Positions 42,901-52,258 are shown, counted from the stretch's first letter. The stretch: DNA of 64,000 bases from Shinella sp. WSJ-2 (GCF_003432075.1 NZ_QWBU01000005.1:1-64000); one strand, 5' to 3'. A program made the numbers and translations. The notes: generated from the letters alone by a model not told the origin.

Positions 42901-44255
42901 TGCTGGGGTGCCGGCGCCACAAGGATGCGCTGACCATCGAAGTCTGGGACAGCGGCATCGGCATCGCGGCCCACGAACTCCAGGCTATCTTCGACGAATA
43001 CCATCAGGCGGCCAATGACGGAGCCGAGGCCGAACTCGGCCTTGGCCTCGGCCTGTCCATCGTCAAACGCCTCAGCGCATTGCTCGGCCACCGGATCCAG
43101 GTCCGCTCAATCCCTGGCAAGGGCTCGGTCTTCTCGATCCATGTCGCGCTCGGCAAGGAGGATCCGCAGCAGGAACGGACGCCGGTCGAGAAAAACCTGG
43201 AGGCGCCGCCGGTGCGCGGCACGGTGCTCGTCGTGGAGGACGACCAGAAGATCCGCAACCTGATCGAGATCGCGCTGCGTGACGAACAGCATCTGGTCTA
43301 TGCCGCGGACAATGGCACGGCCGCTATCAACCTGGTGTCCGGCGGCGGGGTGATCCCCACGCTCATCCTCGCCGACTACAATCTCCCAAATGACACCAAC
43401 GGCATCAATGTTACCAGGGAGCTTCGCGCGATCCTCGGCCGCAACATCCCCGCGATCATCCTGACGGGCGACATCACAGCGGAGACGCTGCGCATCCTCT
43501 CGGCCGAGGATTGCCTGCACATGCCCAAGCCCGTGAGCCTCGCCGATATCTTGAGGGCAATCCAGCTCCTGCTGCACGCCAGCGGGATAGAACCCGAAGG
43601 CACGCGGCAAGAGCCGCAGGCATCGCCATCCGCCGAGCCTGCGATCTTCGTTATCGACGACGACCGCTCGATCCGCGAAGCCTTGCAGGAAACCTTCGAG
43701 GCCGACGGACGCCGCGTGAAGGCGTTTTCAGATGGGGAAACCTTTCTCGCCGCCTTCGACGACGCGTCGGTCGGATGCCTCGTCATGGACGTCAAGCTGC
43801 CGGGAATAAGCGGCCTGGACGTGCTGCTAACCCTGCGCAGACGCGGGGTCAGGCTGCCCATCGTCATGATCACGGGCGCCGGCGATGTCGCGACGGCCGT
43901 GCTGGCGATGAAGGCGGGAGCATCCGATTTCATCGAAAAACCGATAGGGCCGTCCGATTTGCTGGCGTGCGTTTCCAAGGCCCTGGCGAACAGCCGCAAT
44001 ACGGGCCTGCAGGACATAAGGCAGCGGCACGCAAAGGCCCGGCTGGCGCGCCTGACGGGACGCCAGCGGGAAATCCTCGACCGGGTGCTTGCCGGCCAGC
44101 CCAGCAAGGTGATCGCGCAGGATTTTGATATCAGCCAACGCACGGTAGAAGCGCACCGGGCCGCGATCATGCGGCGGATGCAGGTCGGCTCCCTGCCGGC
44201 GCTGGCGCGGCTGGTGGTGCTGGCGGAAAGCGATGCGTCGGACGTTCAGGGATAA
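39936..44255 (+). CDS. CheB-CheR-PAS-histidine kinase-REC-REC-LuxR fusion protein
   Basis: A 1,439-residue cytoplasmic protein. Domains in order: CheB-type methylesterase (about 20-200; Ser in GASAGG, QHLDP His, SGTGTDGS Asp); CheR methyltransferase (about 225-490; WVAGCSTGEEAYSLG SAM site); coiled coil (about 660-730); PAS (about 731-835); HisKA with phospho-His near 862 (ASHDLRQPLQ); HATPase (about 955-1,070; GLGLGLSIV); receiver 1 (about 1,095-1,208; ADYNLP); receiver 2 (about 1,235-1,352; LVMDVKLPG); and a LuxR/FixJ-type HTH (about 1,371-1,425; LTGRQREILDRVLAGQ). Phosphate could pass from kinase to DNA-binding output within one chain. I start at ATG 39936; a TTG at 39894 would add 14 residues. 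Confidence 0.92.
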   Translation: MTSSHPFSRASSGFDNSSGSAVGRVIAIGASAGGLDACRALLEAMPSGGGNIFILVQHLDPVHESLLAELLSSHTTMTVVQAEDGRRLEPDHLFIIPPGCYIAVQDDTIRLTVPPVRHGMRMPYDFLLSSLAAEYGARATAVVLSGTGTDGSIGIRLIREAGGQVYVQDPDEADYDGMPKSAIDSGMAEHVMPLAAIAQALHRPPSATADAGPLSKQAIVDRILTILRVSAGKDFALYKQGTLHRRLERRMAMAGIASSDTARYLSFLEENPLELSQLAADILINVTNFFRDPEVFERLRTKIVPDLVANHPPGRTLRLWVAGCSTGEEAYSLGMLVQECISQTRRDIRMQIFASDADEEAVAFARDGVYPLTIKMDVSPERLQRFFSQEEHGYRIASELRSSIIFAVQNVLSDPPFSNIDLISCRNLLIYLGSEAQAKVIGLFHFALNDNGILLLGNTETVGAATNRFDVIDKSARIFRRKGQRGRYGFAVNASDNVRVPAQQGQVPGRQAALAELTRRTILDSYAPATVLINRKYEYLYSLGPVQRYLRIAPGYPTQDLFTMTPRSVHTKLRSALHRAQQEKVRTVAIGLYHDAADTLSRYEIAVQPVISEGEELFLVSFLDVAQPSQAGDLPEPSHDDRSGTLERELATTRTELQAAIRDLENAAEEQKAINSETLSLNEEYQSANEELLTSKEELQSLNEELTALNAQLQEALERQRATANDLENVLYSTDVATIFLDPGLNIRYFTPATRSIFNVIMGDIGRPLADLNARVPDPTLLGDAAAVLKGSPPKEREVRTGNGTWYMRRVMPYRTQEGGTEGVVITFADVSTQHRAHEALDRAKRAAERANAAKSRFLATASHDLRQPLQSLVLLQGLLEKSVDGEKPQKLVRSFRDTLGSMSEMLNALLDINQIEAGTVYPRIVTCKVNDVLQRLNDEFGYSTMEKGISLRFVPSSQLVRTDPRLLEQMIRNLLANALKYTREGKILLGCRRHKDALTIEVWDSGIGIAAHELQAIFDEYHQAANDGAEAELGLGLGLSIVKRLSALLGHRIQVRSIPGKGSVFSIHVALGKEDPQQERTPVEKNLEAPPVRGTVLVVEDDQKIRNLIEIALRDEQHLVYAADNGTAAINLVSGGGVIPTLILADYNLPNDTNGINVTRELRAILGRNIPAIILTGDITAETLRILSAEDCLHMPKPVSLADILRAIQLLLHASGIEPEGTRQEPQASPSAEPAIFVIDDDRSIREALQETFEADGRRVKAFSDGETFLAAFDDASVGCLVMDVKLPGISGLDVLLTLRRRGVRLPIVMITGAGDVATAVLAMKAGASDFIEKPIGPSDLLACVSKALANSRNTGLQDIRQRHAKARLARLTGRQREILDRVLAGQPSKVIAQDFDISQRTVEAHRAAIMRRMQVGSLPALARLVVLAESDASDVQG

Positions 44256-45235
44256 TCCTGCTGCCCGGTCGGCTTGCGGTCGCTGTCCCGCCACCGGTGA
44301 TACAGATCCCGGATTCCCGTGCGAAGCTCGGTCTCGTGCGACCATCCGAGCGCGCGCAGACGGGAACTGTCCAGCAGCTTGCGGGGCGTGCCGTCCGGCT
44401 TGAAGGCGTCGAAGACGATATGGCCGCGAAAATCGACGATATCGGCGATCAGGAAGGCGAGCTCGCCGATGGAGATCTCCTCTCCCGAGCCGACATTGAT
44501 CGGTTTGGGGCTCTCATATTCCTTCATCAGGAACACGCAGGCGTCGGCAAGGTCGTCGACATGCAGGAATTCCCGTTTCGGCGTGCCCGTTCCCCAGACG
44601 ACGACGCTGTCGCGATGGGTGACCCTGGCATCGTGCATCTTGCGGATCAGCGCCGGGATGACATGGGAATGGTCGAGGTCGAAATTGTCGTTCTGGCCGT
44701 AGAGGTTCGTCGGCATGACGGAGATGAAACGGCGCCCGTGCTGCTCCGCATAGGCGGCGGCGAGCTTGATCCCGGCGATCTTGGCGAGCGCGTAGGCTTC
44801 GTTGGTCGGCTCCAGGCTGCCCGTCAGCAGGGCGTCCTCATGGATGGGCTGCTCGGTATGCTTGGGGTAGATGCAGCTCGACCCCAGGCACATCAGCTTC
44901 TCGACACCGAGTTCCGACGCGGTCTTGATGACATTGACGAGGATCAGCATGTTCTCGGACAGGAATTCCGCCGGATAGCGCGCATTCGCCCCGATGCCGC
45001 CGACCCGCGCGGCGGCGATGAAGATCGCCTCCGGCCGCGCCTTGCGCATCCAGTTCTCGGTATCGAACTGGCGCGTCAGGTCGACCTCCCCGTGCGAGAC
45101 CGCCTGTATGTCGCAACGCTCCCGTTTCAGCCGGCGCAGCAGCGCCGAACCGACCATGCCCGAATGTCCGGCGACCCAGACGCGCTTGCCGCGCAGGTCG
45201 TACGATACCGTGGCCTTTTCAGCCGTGGAGATCAT
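44246..45235 (-). CDS. fcl: GDP-L-fucose synthase
   Basis: A 329-residue SDR that epimerises and reduces GDP-4-keto-6-deoxy-mannose to GDP-L-fucose with NADPH. The cofactor loop is [35 protein letters not shown], the catalytic [16 protein letters not shown] and [15 protein letters not shown] (Tyr and Lys), and [20 protein letters not shown] are all characteristic. Its 5' end overlaps the gmd 3' end by 17 bp, and its 3' end overlaps the convergent hybrid-kinase gene by 10 bp. Confidence 0.95.
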   Translation of the reverse strand: MISTAEKATVSYDLRGKRVWVAGHSGMVGSALLRRLKRERCDIQAVSHGEVDLTRQFDTENWMRKARPEAIFIAAARVGGIGANARYPAEFLSENMLILVNVIKTASELGVEKLMCLGSSCIYPKHTEQPIHEDALLTGSLEPTNEAYALAKIAGIKLAAAYAEQHGRRFISVMPTNLYGQNDNFDLDHSHVIPALIRKMHDARVTHRDSVVVWGTGTPKREFLHVDDLADACVFLMKEYESPKPINVGSGEEISIGELAFLIADIVDFRGHIVFDAFKPDGTPRKLLDSSRLRALGWSHETELRTGIRDLYHRWRDSDRKPTGQQDYP

Positions 45236-46289
45236 TGCGGCCTTCCTCCCTCGTGATGACGCGCAGGTCCGATTCCACCATTTCCGAGACGAGGTCCTCG
45301 AAGGACACGGTCTGGCGCCAGCCGAGCCGGTCTCGTGCCTTGCGCGCGTCGCCGAGCAGGATGTCCACTTCCGCCGGACGGAAATAGCGCGGATCGATCT
45401 GGATCAGCGCGCGGCCGCTCTTGCGCTCGTAGCCGATCTCGTCCACGCCTGTACCGTCCCATTCGATGGACTTGCCGACGACATCGAAGGCGCGCTCGAC
45501 GAATTCGCGGACGGTATGAGCCTCGCCCGTGGCCAGCACATAGTCGTCCGGCGCCTCCTGCTGAAGGATCCGCCACATGCCCTCGACATAGTCGCGCGCA
45601 TGGCCCCAATCGCGCCGGGCGTCGAGATTGCCGAGGAAAAGCTTGTCCTGAAGCCCCCATTCGATCGCCGCCACCGCCCGCGTAATCTTGCGCGTGACGA
45701 AGGTTTCCCCGCGACGCGGGCTTTCGTGGTTGAAGAGGATGCCGTTGGAGGCGTGGAAGCCGTAGGCCTCGCGATAGTTGACCGTCATCCAGTAGGCGTA
45801 GAGCTTGGCGGCGGCGTAGGGGCTGCGCGGATGAAAGGGCGTTCCCTCCCGCTGCGGCGTCTCGCCGATGCCGCCGAACAGCTCCGAGGTCGATGCCTGG
45901 TAGAAGCGGCAGCGATCGCCCACCTTCAGGAGACGCATAGCCTCCAGCAGTCGCAACGTGCCGAGCGCGTCGGTGTTGGCGGTATATTCCGGCGTTTCGA
46001 AGCTCACCTGCACATGGCTCTGGGCGCCGAGATTGTAAATCTCGTCCGGGCAGACCTCCTGGATCACCCGGCAGAGGTTCGTACCATCCGTCAGGTCGCC
46101 GAAATGCATGTGGAACCGCACGTCCGGCGAACGCGGATCGACATAGAGGTGGTCGACGCGGGCGGTGTTGAAGGATGACGAGCGCCGCTTGAGGCCGTGC
46201 ACCCGGTATCCCTTGGCGAGCAGCAGCTCCGTCAGGTAGGAGCCGTCCTGGCCCGTCACACCGATGATCAAGGCAGTTTTCTCAGACAT
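45219..46289 (-). CDS. gmd: GDP-mannose 4,6-dehydratase
   Basis: A 356-residue SDR that converts GDP-mannose to GDP-4-keto-6-deoxy-mannose, the first step to GDP-L-fucose. [20 protein letters not shown] supplies the NADP loop. [15 protein letters not shown], the catalytic [24 protein letters not shown] (Tyr and Lys) and [16 protein letters not shown] are all diagnostic. The ATG at 46289 is chosen over 46322 because family proteins begin here. First gene of gmd-fcl, with a palindromic AGGCGTA element in its upstream gap. GDP-fucose or a derivative is therefore likely in the polymer. Confidence 0.96.
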   Translation of the reverse strand: MSEKTALIIGVTGQDGSYLTELLLAKGYRVHGLKRRSSSFNTARVDHLYVDPRSPDVRFHMHFGDLTDGTNLCRVIQEVCPDEIYNLGAQSHVQVSFETPEYTANTDALGTLRLLEAMRLLKVGDRCRFYQASTSELFGGIGETPQREGTPFHPRSPYAAAKLYAYWMTVNYREAYGFHASNGILFNHESPRRGETFVTRKITRAVAAIEWGLQDKLFLGNLDARRDWGHARDYVEGMWRILQQEAPDDYVLATGEAHTVREFVERAFDVVGKSIEWDGTGVDEIGYERKSGRALIQIDPRYFRPAEVDILLGDARKARDRLGWRQTVSFEDLVSEMVESDLRVITREEGRNDLHG

Positions 46290-46438
46290 GGGTCCGCTTT
46301 CGCACGAGGAGACGCCGGGCACGACGCTTCGTACCCCGTCGGCCCGAGAGTTAGCGATGGGACGGGTGGACCGGCAAGGTGGCCGTTCGGGGGACAGGAG
46401 ACGATCCGCCGCCGGCCGGCCGGGCGACGCCGTCGTCC

Positions 46439-46479
46439 CCTACGCCGAAGGTCCATGCCGTTCGGGCGGAAGGCGTAGG
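46439..46479. promoter_or_regulatory. Palindromic CCTACGCC...GGCGTAGG element between gmd and the GT operon
   Basis: CCTACGCC at 46439-46446 and GGCGTAGG at 46472-46479 are perfect reverse complements, centres 33 bp apart (about three turns). The right arm extends to CGGAAGGCGTAGG, matching the motif in other gaps. It lies between the divergent gmd and glycosyltransferase operons; the 294-bp gap has no gene. Confidence 0.5.
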
Positions 46480-46583
46480 TAGGGTGGTGAGGCGGCATTC
46501 CTCCTAGCGCCTTTGGAGAGCTTGCCGCCCGCCCGCCGGCTGGCAGGATCGCACGTTGAAGACCAACGATGCGGGGCGGCTCC

Positions 46584-47846
46584 ATGAGGACGATCTTCGT
46601 CAACCGGTATTTCCATCCCGACCAGTCGGCGACGAGCCGCATGGTGTCGGCGCTGGCTTTCGGCCTCGTCCGGCAGGGAGGGGCGGTCACGGTCCTCGCC
46701 AGCCGCACCCTCCACGACGGCAACGACTCCATACTCGCCGGCCGCGAAACCTGTTCCGGCGTGGAGGTCGTGCGGCTTTCCACCTCGCGTTTCGGCCGGG
46801 GCACCCTGCCCGGCCGCGCCGCCGATTACCTGTCCTTCCATCTCGCGGCCTTTGGCTGGCTCTCCCGGAACATCCGGCGCGGCGATGTCGTCGTAGTGTG
46901 TACCGATCCGCCGCTGATCTCGCTTGCCTGCGCACTGCCGATCCGGCTGCGCGGCGGGCGGATGATCAACTGGATCATGGACCTGTTTCCCGAGACCGCG
47001 GTCGAACTCGGGTTCCTCGGCAAGGCGCCATTTCTCGGGCGGCTTGCCGCGTGGTTGCGCGACCGGTCGATCGCCCGGTCGCGGCTGACCGTCTGCCCGA
47101 CGGAGCGGATGGCGGAGTATCTGACGGCGCGGGGCGTTCCGGCGGCGTGCGTCCGCGTGCTGCATCACTGGTCCGACGCCGCCGAAATCCGCCCCGTCCC
47201 GAAGGACGAAAACCCTCTGCGCGCCGCCTGGGGCTATGTGGGCAAGTTCGTCGTCGGCTATTCCGGCAATTTCGGCCGCGCCCACGAATTCGCCACGCTG
47301 ATCGAGGCGGCGACCCTCTTGAAGGACCACCCGGATATCCGCTTCCTCATGGTCGGAGGCGGCTACAAGCTTCAGTCCGTCAAAAGCGCGGTGCGGGAGC
47401 GCGGCCTTGCCAATGTCGCCTTCAAGCCGCTGCAACCGGCAAGGAACCTTGCTGAAAGCCTCGGTGTGCCGGACCTGCACGTCGTCTCCCTGCTGCCCTG
47501 TCTCGAACATTGCATCATTCCGAGCAAGTTCTACGGCATCCTCGCCGCCGGCAAGCCCACGCTTTTCATCGGCGATCCCAAAGGCAGCGTCGCGGCGGTC
47601 GTTGCCGCCGAGCAATGCGGCGTGACCATAGAGATCGGCGACGCGGAGACGCTTGCCCGCACGATATCGGATCTCGCCGCCGCCCCCGAACGGGTCGCGG
47701 CGATGGGGGTGGCCGCAAGGGCGGTGCTCGAAGCCGACTATGCCTATGACCGCGCGCTCGCCACCTGGAGCACCCTTCTCGCCGAGCTTGCCGAACGCGG
47801 CCGCGCGCCCGCAGGGGCCGTCATGCTGGAGCAGCGACCGTCATGA
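46584..47846 (+). CDS. WcaI-like glycosyltransferase family 4
   Basis: A 420-residue GT-B enzyme starting MRTIFVNRYFHPDQSATSRM, a beginning typical of the WcaI-like group of polysaccharide glycosyltransferases. The acceptor half includes NWIMDLFPETAVELGFL. The donor half has VGYSGNFGRAHEF and IIPSKFYGILAAGKPTLFIG. A fucosyl donor is possible given the nearby gmd-fcl genes but is not shown by sequence. The ATG at 46584 is preferred over 46569. Its stop overlaps the next GT start by 4 bp. Confidence 0.87.
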   Translation: MRTIFVNRYFHPDQSATSRMVSALAFGLVRQGGAVTVLASRTLHDGNDSILAGRETCSGVEVVRLSTSRFGRGTLPGRAADYLSFHLAAFGWLSRNIRRGDVVVVCTDPPLISLACALPIRLRGGRMINWIMDLFPETAVELGFLGKAPFLGRLAAWLRDRSIARSRLTVCPTERMAEYLTARGVPAACVRVLHHWSDAAEIRPVPKDENPLRAAWGYVGKFVVGYSGNFGRAHEFATLIEAATLLKDHPDIRFLMVGGGYKLQSVKSAVRERGLANVAFKPLQPARNLAESLGVPDLHVVSLLPCLEHCIIPSKFYGILAAGKPTLFIGDPKGSVAAVVAAEQCGVTIEIGDAETLARTISDLAAAPERVAAMGVAARAVLEADYAYDRALATWSTLLAELAERGRAPAGAVMLEQRPS

Positions 47847-49075
47847 CTGGGACTATCGTCGTCAGCCAACTCGGCGCCCGCATGCACTACGCCGTCGCGC
47901 GCATCCTCGCAAAGGAAGGAAGGCTCAGCCATTTCTTCACCGATATCTGCGGCACGAAGAGCTGGCCTGCGCTGCTGCGCAAGCTGCCGCCCAACCTGCT
48001 GCCGCGTCCGGTGCAGCGGTTGGTCGGGCGGGTTCCGAGCGGCGTGCCGCCGGAACTGATCACGGATTTTCCGCTTTTCGGCGTGCGTTCCGCCATCCGG
48101 CGCCTGCGCATCGAGGATGCCGCGGAAGAGACGTCGCACGCCGTCTGGGCCGGCAGCCGGTTCTCGATGCTCGTCGCCGCCCATGGCTTCCACGATGCCG
48201 CCGGCCTCTACGCCTATAGCGGCGATGCGCTGGAGCAGATGCGGGCGGCAAAGCGGCAAGGCCTGTGGGTCGCCGTCGAGCAGATGATCGCGCCGCGCAC
48301 CGTCGTGGAGGCAATTCTCGCCGAGGAGATGCGGCGCTTTCCCGATTGGGCCGGCCCGCCGTTGCCCAACCCGCATGCCGAGACCTTCGCAGACCGCGAG
48401 CGCGCCGAATGGGCATTGGCCGACCGCATCGTCTGCCCGTCCGAGTTCGTGCGCGACCATGTCATCGCGGAAGGCGGGCCGGCGGAGCGTTGCGTCGTCG
48501 TTCCCTACGGCGTCGATGTGAAGGACCGGTCCAGCGCGACGACTCGCGCACCGGGGCCGCTGCGCGTCCTGACGATCGGCGAGATCGGCCTGCGCAAGGG
48601 ATCGCCCTATGTGCTGCAAGCCGCCGAACGCCTCGGCACCGCCGTGCGCATGCGCATGGCCGGTCCCGACCGGCTTCCCCCGTCGGTCCATCGTCGGCTG
48701 AGCCGCTCGATCGAGCTTCGGGGCATCGTGCCACGCGCGGCCATTGCCGAGGAATACCGCTGGGCGGACGTTTTTTTGCTGCCGTCGCTCTGCGAGGGAT
48801 CGGCGACCGTCGTTTACGAGGCGCTGGCCTCGGGGCTTCCGGCCATCACCACCTACAGCACGGGAAGCGTCGTGCGCGACGGCGTGGAGGGCCTGATCGT
48901 GCCGGAGCGCGATCCGCAGGCGATCGTCGATGCGGTGCGCTACCTTGCGGAGAACGAATATCTGCGGGCGACCATGGCGGCGAATGCCCGGCTGCGGGCG
49001 AGGGAATACACCGTCGACAAATATGGCGCCCGCCTGCTCGGCGTTCTCTCGGGGCTGCGTGGATCCCCCCCATGA
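47843..49075 (+). CDS. Glycosyltransferase family 4
   Basis: A 410-residue GT-B enzyme beginning MTGTIVVSQLGARMHYAVAR. The C-terminal half has VLTIGEIGLRKGSPYVLQAA and the donor-site LLPSLCEGSATVVYEALASG with both conserved Glu residues. The N-terminal half is less typical, with much charged sequence around DRIVCPSEFVRDHVI. Role: one step of repeat-unit assembly in the cytoplasm. It overlaps both neighbours by 4 bp (ATGA), so the three GT genes form one translationally coupled operon. Confidence 0.87.
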   Translation: MTGTIVVSQLGARMHYAVARILAKEGRLSHFFTDICGTKSWPALLRKLPPNLLPRPVQRLVGRVPSGVPPELITDFPLFGVRSAIRRLRIEDAAEETSHAVWAGSRFSMLVAAHGFHDAAGLYAYSGDALEQMRAAKRQGLWVAVEQMIAPRTVVEAILAEEMRRFPDWAGPPLPNPHAETFADRERAEWALADRIVCPSEFVRDHVIAEGGPAERCVVVPYGVDVKDRSSATTRAPGPLRVLTIGEIGLRKGSPYVLQAAERLGTAVRMRMAGPDRLPPSVHRRLSRSIELRGIVPRAAIAEEYRWADVFLLPSLCEGSATVVYEALASGLPAITTYSTGSVVRDGVEGLIVPERDPQAIVDAVRYLAENEYLRATMAANARLRAREYTVDKYGARLLGVLSGLRGSPP

Positions 49076-50277
49076 AGATCGTCCACGTCATCACCTCGAT
49101 CGATCCGGACAGCGGCGGGCCACAGGCCGTGGTCATGCGGCTCGCCGCCGCGCAGGCGAACCTTGGCCACGATGTCCGCGTGGTGAGCCAGGCCGACGAC
49201 CGTACACTTGCCCGCGTCGCCCGGCTCGGCGCGGCGATCCCCGGTTTTGCGCAGGTCGTCTGGCACATCCTGCCGCCGCCGGGCGTGGTGGAGGCCATCC
49301 TGTGCCTCAAGGCACGCCCGTTCCTGACACAGATTCTCGCCGATACCCAGCATGTGCATCTGCACGGCGTGTGGGAACCGATCCTTGCCTGTGCGGCGGC
49401 CATCGCCGCGCGCAACGGCGTGCCTTATTGCGTCTGCCCCGCCGGCATGCTCGACACCTGGAGCCTTGCGCAAAAGCCCTGGAGAAAGCGCCTCGCGCTG
49501 GCCATGGGCTGCCGCCGGATGCTCGACGGCGCGGCCTTCCTCCACGCGCTCAACCACGACGAGGTGAAGCTGATGCGCCCGCTTCACCTGAAGGCGCCGG
49601 CCGAGATCATCCCCAACGGCATCTTCGTCGAGGAATTCGAACGCCTTCCGTCCACCGCGGATTTTCCCGCGCTGATCGGCCTGCCGGTGGAGCGGCGCTT
49701 CGTGCTCTTCCTCTCGCGGCTGCACTACAAGAAGGGGCTCGATCTTCTGGCGAACGCCTTCCAGCTGGTGGCACGGCAATGCCCCGACGTCGATCTCGTC
49801 GTCGCGGGGCCGGATGGCGGCGCGGAGGACGATTTCCGCGATCTCGTGCGCCGCTTCGGCCTCGAAAGGCGGGTCTTCATGGTCGGGCCGATCTATGGCG
49901 AGACCAAGCTGCAGGCCTTCGTATCCGCCGCCTGCTTCTGCCTGCCCAGCCGGCAGGAAGGATTCAGCATCGCCATCACCGAGGCGCTTGCCTGCGGCAC
50001 GCCCGTCGTCATCAGCGATGCCTGCCATTTTCCGGAAGTCGCAACCGCCGGCGCGGGCGCGGTCGTGAGCCTCGATCCGATGGACATCGCCAAGGCCATG
50101 ATCGACGTGCTTCTGCATCCTCTCGCAGCCACGGCCATGGGATATAACGGCCGCCGGCTGGTGTTCGAGAACTACACCTGGCCGCGCATCGCCCATCGGA
50201 CGCTCGGCCTCTACGAGGCCTATCGGCCGGCAGCCGCGAGCATCGGCCTGACCGCCGCCAACGATAGCTGCTCCTGA
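49072..50277 (+). CDS. Glycosyltransferase family 4
   Basis: A 401-residue GT-B enzyme starting MKIVHVITSIDPDSGGPQAV. The N-terminal loop SGGPQAVVMRLA and QHVHLHGVWEPILA are typical of this GT4 branch. LFLSRLHYKKGLDLLANAF and LPSRQEGFSIAITEALACGT mark the donor domain. The frame is open far upstream, but the ATG at 49072 overlaps the previous stop and starts the conserved domain. Last gene of the three-GT operon; the convergent acetyltransferase gene ends 6 bp away. Confidence 0.89.
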   Translation: MKIVHVITSIDPDSGGPQAVVMRLAAAQANLGHDVRVVSQADDRTLARVARLGAAIPGFAQVVWHILPPPGVVEAILCLKARPFLTQILADTQHVHLHGVWEPILACAAAIAARNGVPYCVCPAGMLDTWSLAQKPWRKRLALAMGCRRMLDGAAFLHALNHDEVKLMRPLHLKAPAEIIPNGIFVEEFERLPSTADFPALIGLPVERRFVLFLSRLHYKKGLDLLANAFQLVARQCPDVDLVVAGPDGGAEDDFRDLVRRFGLERRVFMVGPIYGETKLQAFVSAACFCLPSRQEGFSIAITEALACGTPVVISDACHFPEVATAGAGAVVSLDPMDIAKAMIDVLLHPLAATAMGYNGRRLVFENYTWPRIAHRTLGLYEAYRPAAASIGLTAANDSCS

Positions 50278-50282
50278 ACCCG

Positions 50283-50870
50283 TCAGGTGTCGCTCGATCG
50301 ACGACTGGCAACGGCACGCGCCGGATTGCCGGCATAGACCGTCCAGGGCTCCAGTGCCTTGACCGCCACGCCGCGCGCGCCGAGCACCGCGCCTTCGCCC
50401 ACCTCCGTTCCCGGCCCGACGAAGGCTTCCGCCGCGACCCAGGCCTTGCGGCGCAGCACGATCGGCCGCGCCACCAGCGGGAAGGATGCCTGCTGGATAT
50501 CATGCGTGCCGGTGCACAGATGCGCGCGCTGCGAGACGATGGCCAGAGCTTCGAGCGTCACCGGTGCCACATTGTAGCAGATCACGCCCGGCCCCATCGA
50601 GGCGTTGCGCCCCATCACGAGATTGCCCGGCCACCAGATGACCGTGCTGCCATGCACGATGGCGGTCGGATCGAGTTTCGCACCGAACAGGCGCAGCAGG
50701 AGGTTGCGCCAGGGATGGAACGGCGACGGCGTCCAGGCCGCAAGGCACCGCCAGGTAACGAGCCAGGCAAGCCGCATCAGCCGGAACCGCAGCGCGAAGG
50801 TCGGACCGCCAAGAAGCGGCGTCGCAAGGCCGGTAGCATTGAAAGCGGGATCGTCATAGCGCGATTTCAT
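50283..50870 (-). CDS. WcaF-like colanic-acid-type O-acetyltransferase
   Basis: A 195-residue hexapeptide-repeat (left-handed beta-helix) transferase. After an N-terminal helix region comes PFHPWRNLLLRLFGAKL. The coils follow (STVIWWPGNLVMGRNASMGP, then AFVGPGTEVGEGAVLGARGV) with the catalytic-type CTGTHDIQ. It ends YAGNPARAV, as in the family. It uses acetyl-CoA to O-acetylate a sugar of the repeat unit. Its start overlaps the polymerase stop (50867-50870). An upstream extension of the open frame to 51536 is a shadow of the polymerase gene. Confidence 0.87.
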   Translation of the reverse strand: MKSRYDDPAFNATGLATPLLGGPTFALRFRLMRLAWLVTWRCLAAWTPSPFHPWRNLLLRLFGAKLDPTAIVHGSTVIWWPGNLVMGRNASMGPGVICYNVAPVTLEALAIVSQRAHLCTGTHDIQQASFPLVARPIVLRRKAWVAAEAFVGPGTEVGEGAVLGARGVAVKALEPWTVYAGNPARAVASRRSSDT

Positions 50871-52138
50871 GAATGGACGAGCCTCCCTGGCGCAAGCGGA
50901 TCGGCATGGGGGCGCCTGACGGGGACGACCGCCAGCGCCAGCGACGGCACGAGGAACAGCACCATATGCACCCAGGCCATGATCACCCAGTCGGTCTGAT
51001 GCGAGACGACATGCATCGCCGGCACAACGGACAGCATGTAGACGAGCTGGCCCGCCGCTTGCCCCTCCTTGGCGCTCGCCCAGAGCCTTGCCAGCAGATA
51101 GGCGATCAGGAAGAACTTCGCCGCGCCGAAATACCAGAAGGACTGGAACGCATCGGCCATGCCGGTCTCCGTCGTCCCGGTGAGCGCGTTGTAATCGCGC
51201 GCCATGGGCGGCGTCTTCAGCATCAGGGAGCGCTTTGCCGCCTCGCCGACGAGTTGGGAGGGCACATAGTTGAACACCAGCCGATTCCAGTGGAACTTGC
51301 CGTAGTCGAATTCCAGCGAGGTCGCGGCATGGTCGATGCGCAGGATCGCATTGCGCACCTCCAGCCCGCCCTCCTGCAACGTCGCCCGGAAATTCGCGGA
51401 GACGTCGATCTGGCCGATATCCTGCCAGATCGGGCCGGAATTCGCCCGCGTGATCGCCCGGTAGTCGCCCATGCTGTTCATGAGGAACGTGCCGAGCAGC
51501 ACGCCGGCGAGCGCGATCGTCCGGGGCGCCAGCCATCCCCTATGGAACCAGAAGGCGACGGCGAAGATGGCGACAAGCTCGATGGCTTCCGCCCGCTTGC
51601 CGGTGACGACGATGCGGTCGAGATAGAAGACGAGATCGAAGGCGACGATGGAGAATGCGAAGAGCGACGTCCGCCTCGCAAGGCAAAGAACGCCGAGCGC
51701 AAGCCCATAGGTCATGAGCCGTGCGACGAAGAGGTATATCACCGGCACACCGCTCATCTGCACGCCGACGACCATGTCACCCGGCAGGCGGCTCAGCTTG
51801 AAGTAGAAATAGGCGCCGATGACCGAGAGCACGGCGGAGACGATCAGCAGACGCCGCTCGCCGAAATTGCGGCGCAGGAAGGCGACCGGCTTTTGCGTGG
51901 AAGACCAGCCGAGCCAGGCCGCAGCAAGGCACAGGATCGTGAACGCCGCCATCCGCTCGTAGGCGCCGCGCGGCAGGAATCGGTCGTCCATCAATCCGGG
52001 AATTTGCGGCAGGAGAAAGCTCACGGCCATGACGCCGACAAGGAAGGGCAGCTGGTAGATCCGCCCCGGCGCCATCATGCCCCACAGAAGCAGCAGCGCG
52101 ACCGTCAGGCAGAGGAGACAGGTCAACAGCAGGTTCAC
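50867..52138 (-). CDS. Probable Wzy-type polysaccharide polymerase
   Basis: A 423-residue membrane protein starting at GTG 52138 (MNLLLTCLLCLTVALLLLWG). It has about 10-12 helices and a large polar loop (about 215-330, with RAITRANSGPIWQDIG and WNRLVFNYVPSQL) before the last helices. Sequence similarity within this class is always low. The call rests on topology and on being the only such gene in a locus with a flippase and a chain-length protein. It would join repeat units on the periplasmic face. Confidence 0.68.
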   Translation of the reverse strand: MNLLLTCLLCLTVALLLLWGMMAPGRIYQLPFLVGVMAVSFLLPQIPGLMDDRFLPRGAYERMAAFTILCLAAAWLGWSSTQKPVAFLRRNFGERRLLIVSAVLSVIGAYFYFKLSRLPGDMVVGVQMSGVPVIYLFVARLMTYGLALGVLCLARRTSLFAFSIVAFDLVFYLDRIVVTGKRAEAIELVAIFAVAFWFHRGWLAPRTIALAGVLLGTFLMNSMGDYRAITRANSGPIWQDIGQIDVSANFRATLQEGGLEVRNAILRIDHAATSLEFDYGKFHWNRLVFNYVPSQLVGEAAKRSLMLKTPPMARDYNALTGTTETGMADAFQSFWYFGAAKFFLIAYLLARLWASAKEGQAAGQLVYMLSVVPAMHVVSHQTDWVIMAWVHMVLFLVPSLALAVVPVRRPHADPLAPGRLVHS

Positions 52139-52258
52139 GGGCGGGCCTCCTTCCCGAAAGCGCGGGATCGCGAAACATCAACCGCCGGAAGGGGAAGCCT
52201 CGTGTCTCCCCAGTCCCGACGGCGGTCGCGGGAAGGCAGCGCCGTCCGCGACGAACGA

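Noticed and set aside
48265-49071. Upstream extension of the third glycosyltransferase frame
   Set aside because: It lies wholly inside the second glycosyltransferase gene in another frame. The conserved domain begins at the ATG at 49072, which overlaps the previous stop.
50871-51536. Upstream extension of the acetyltransferase frame
   Set aside because: Shadow of the polymerase gene; the acetyltransferase family begins at 50870.
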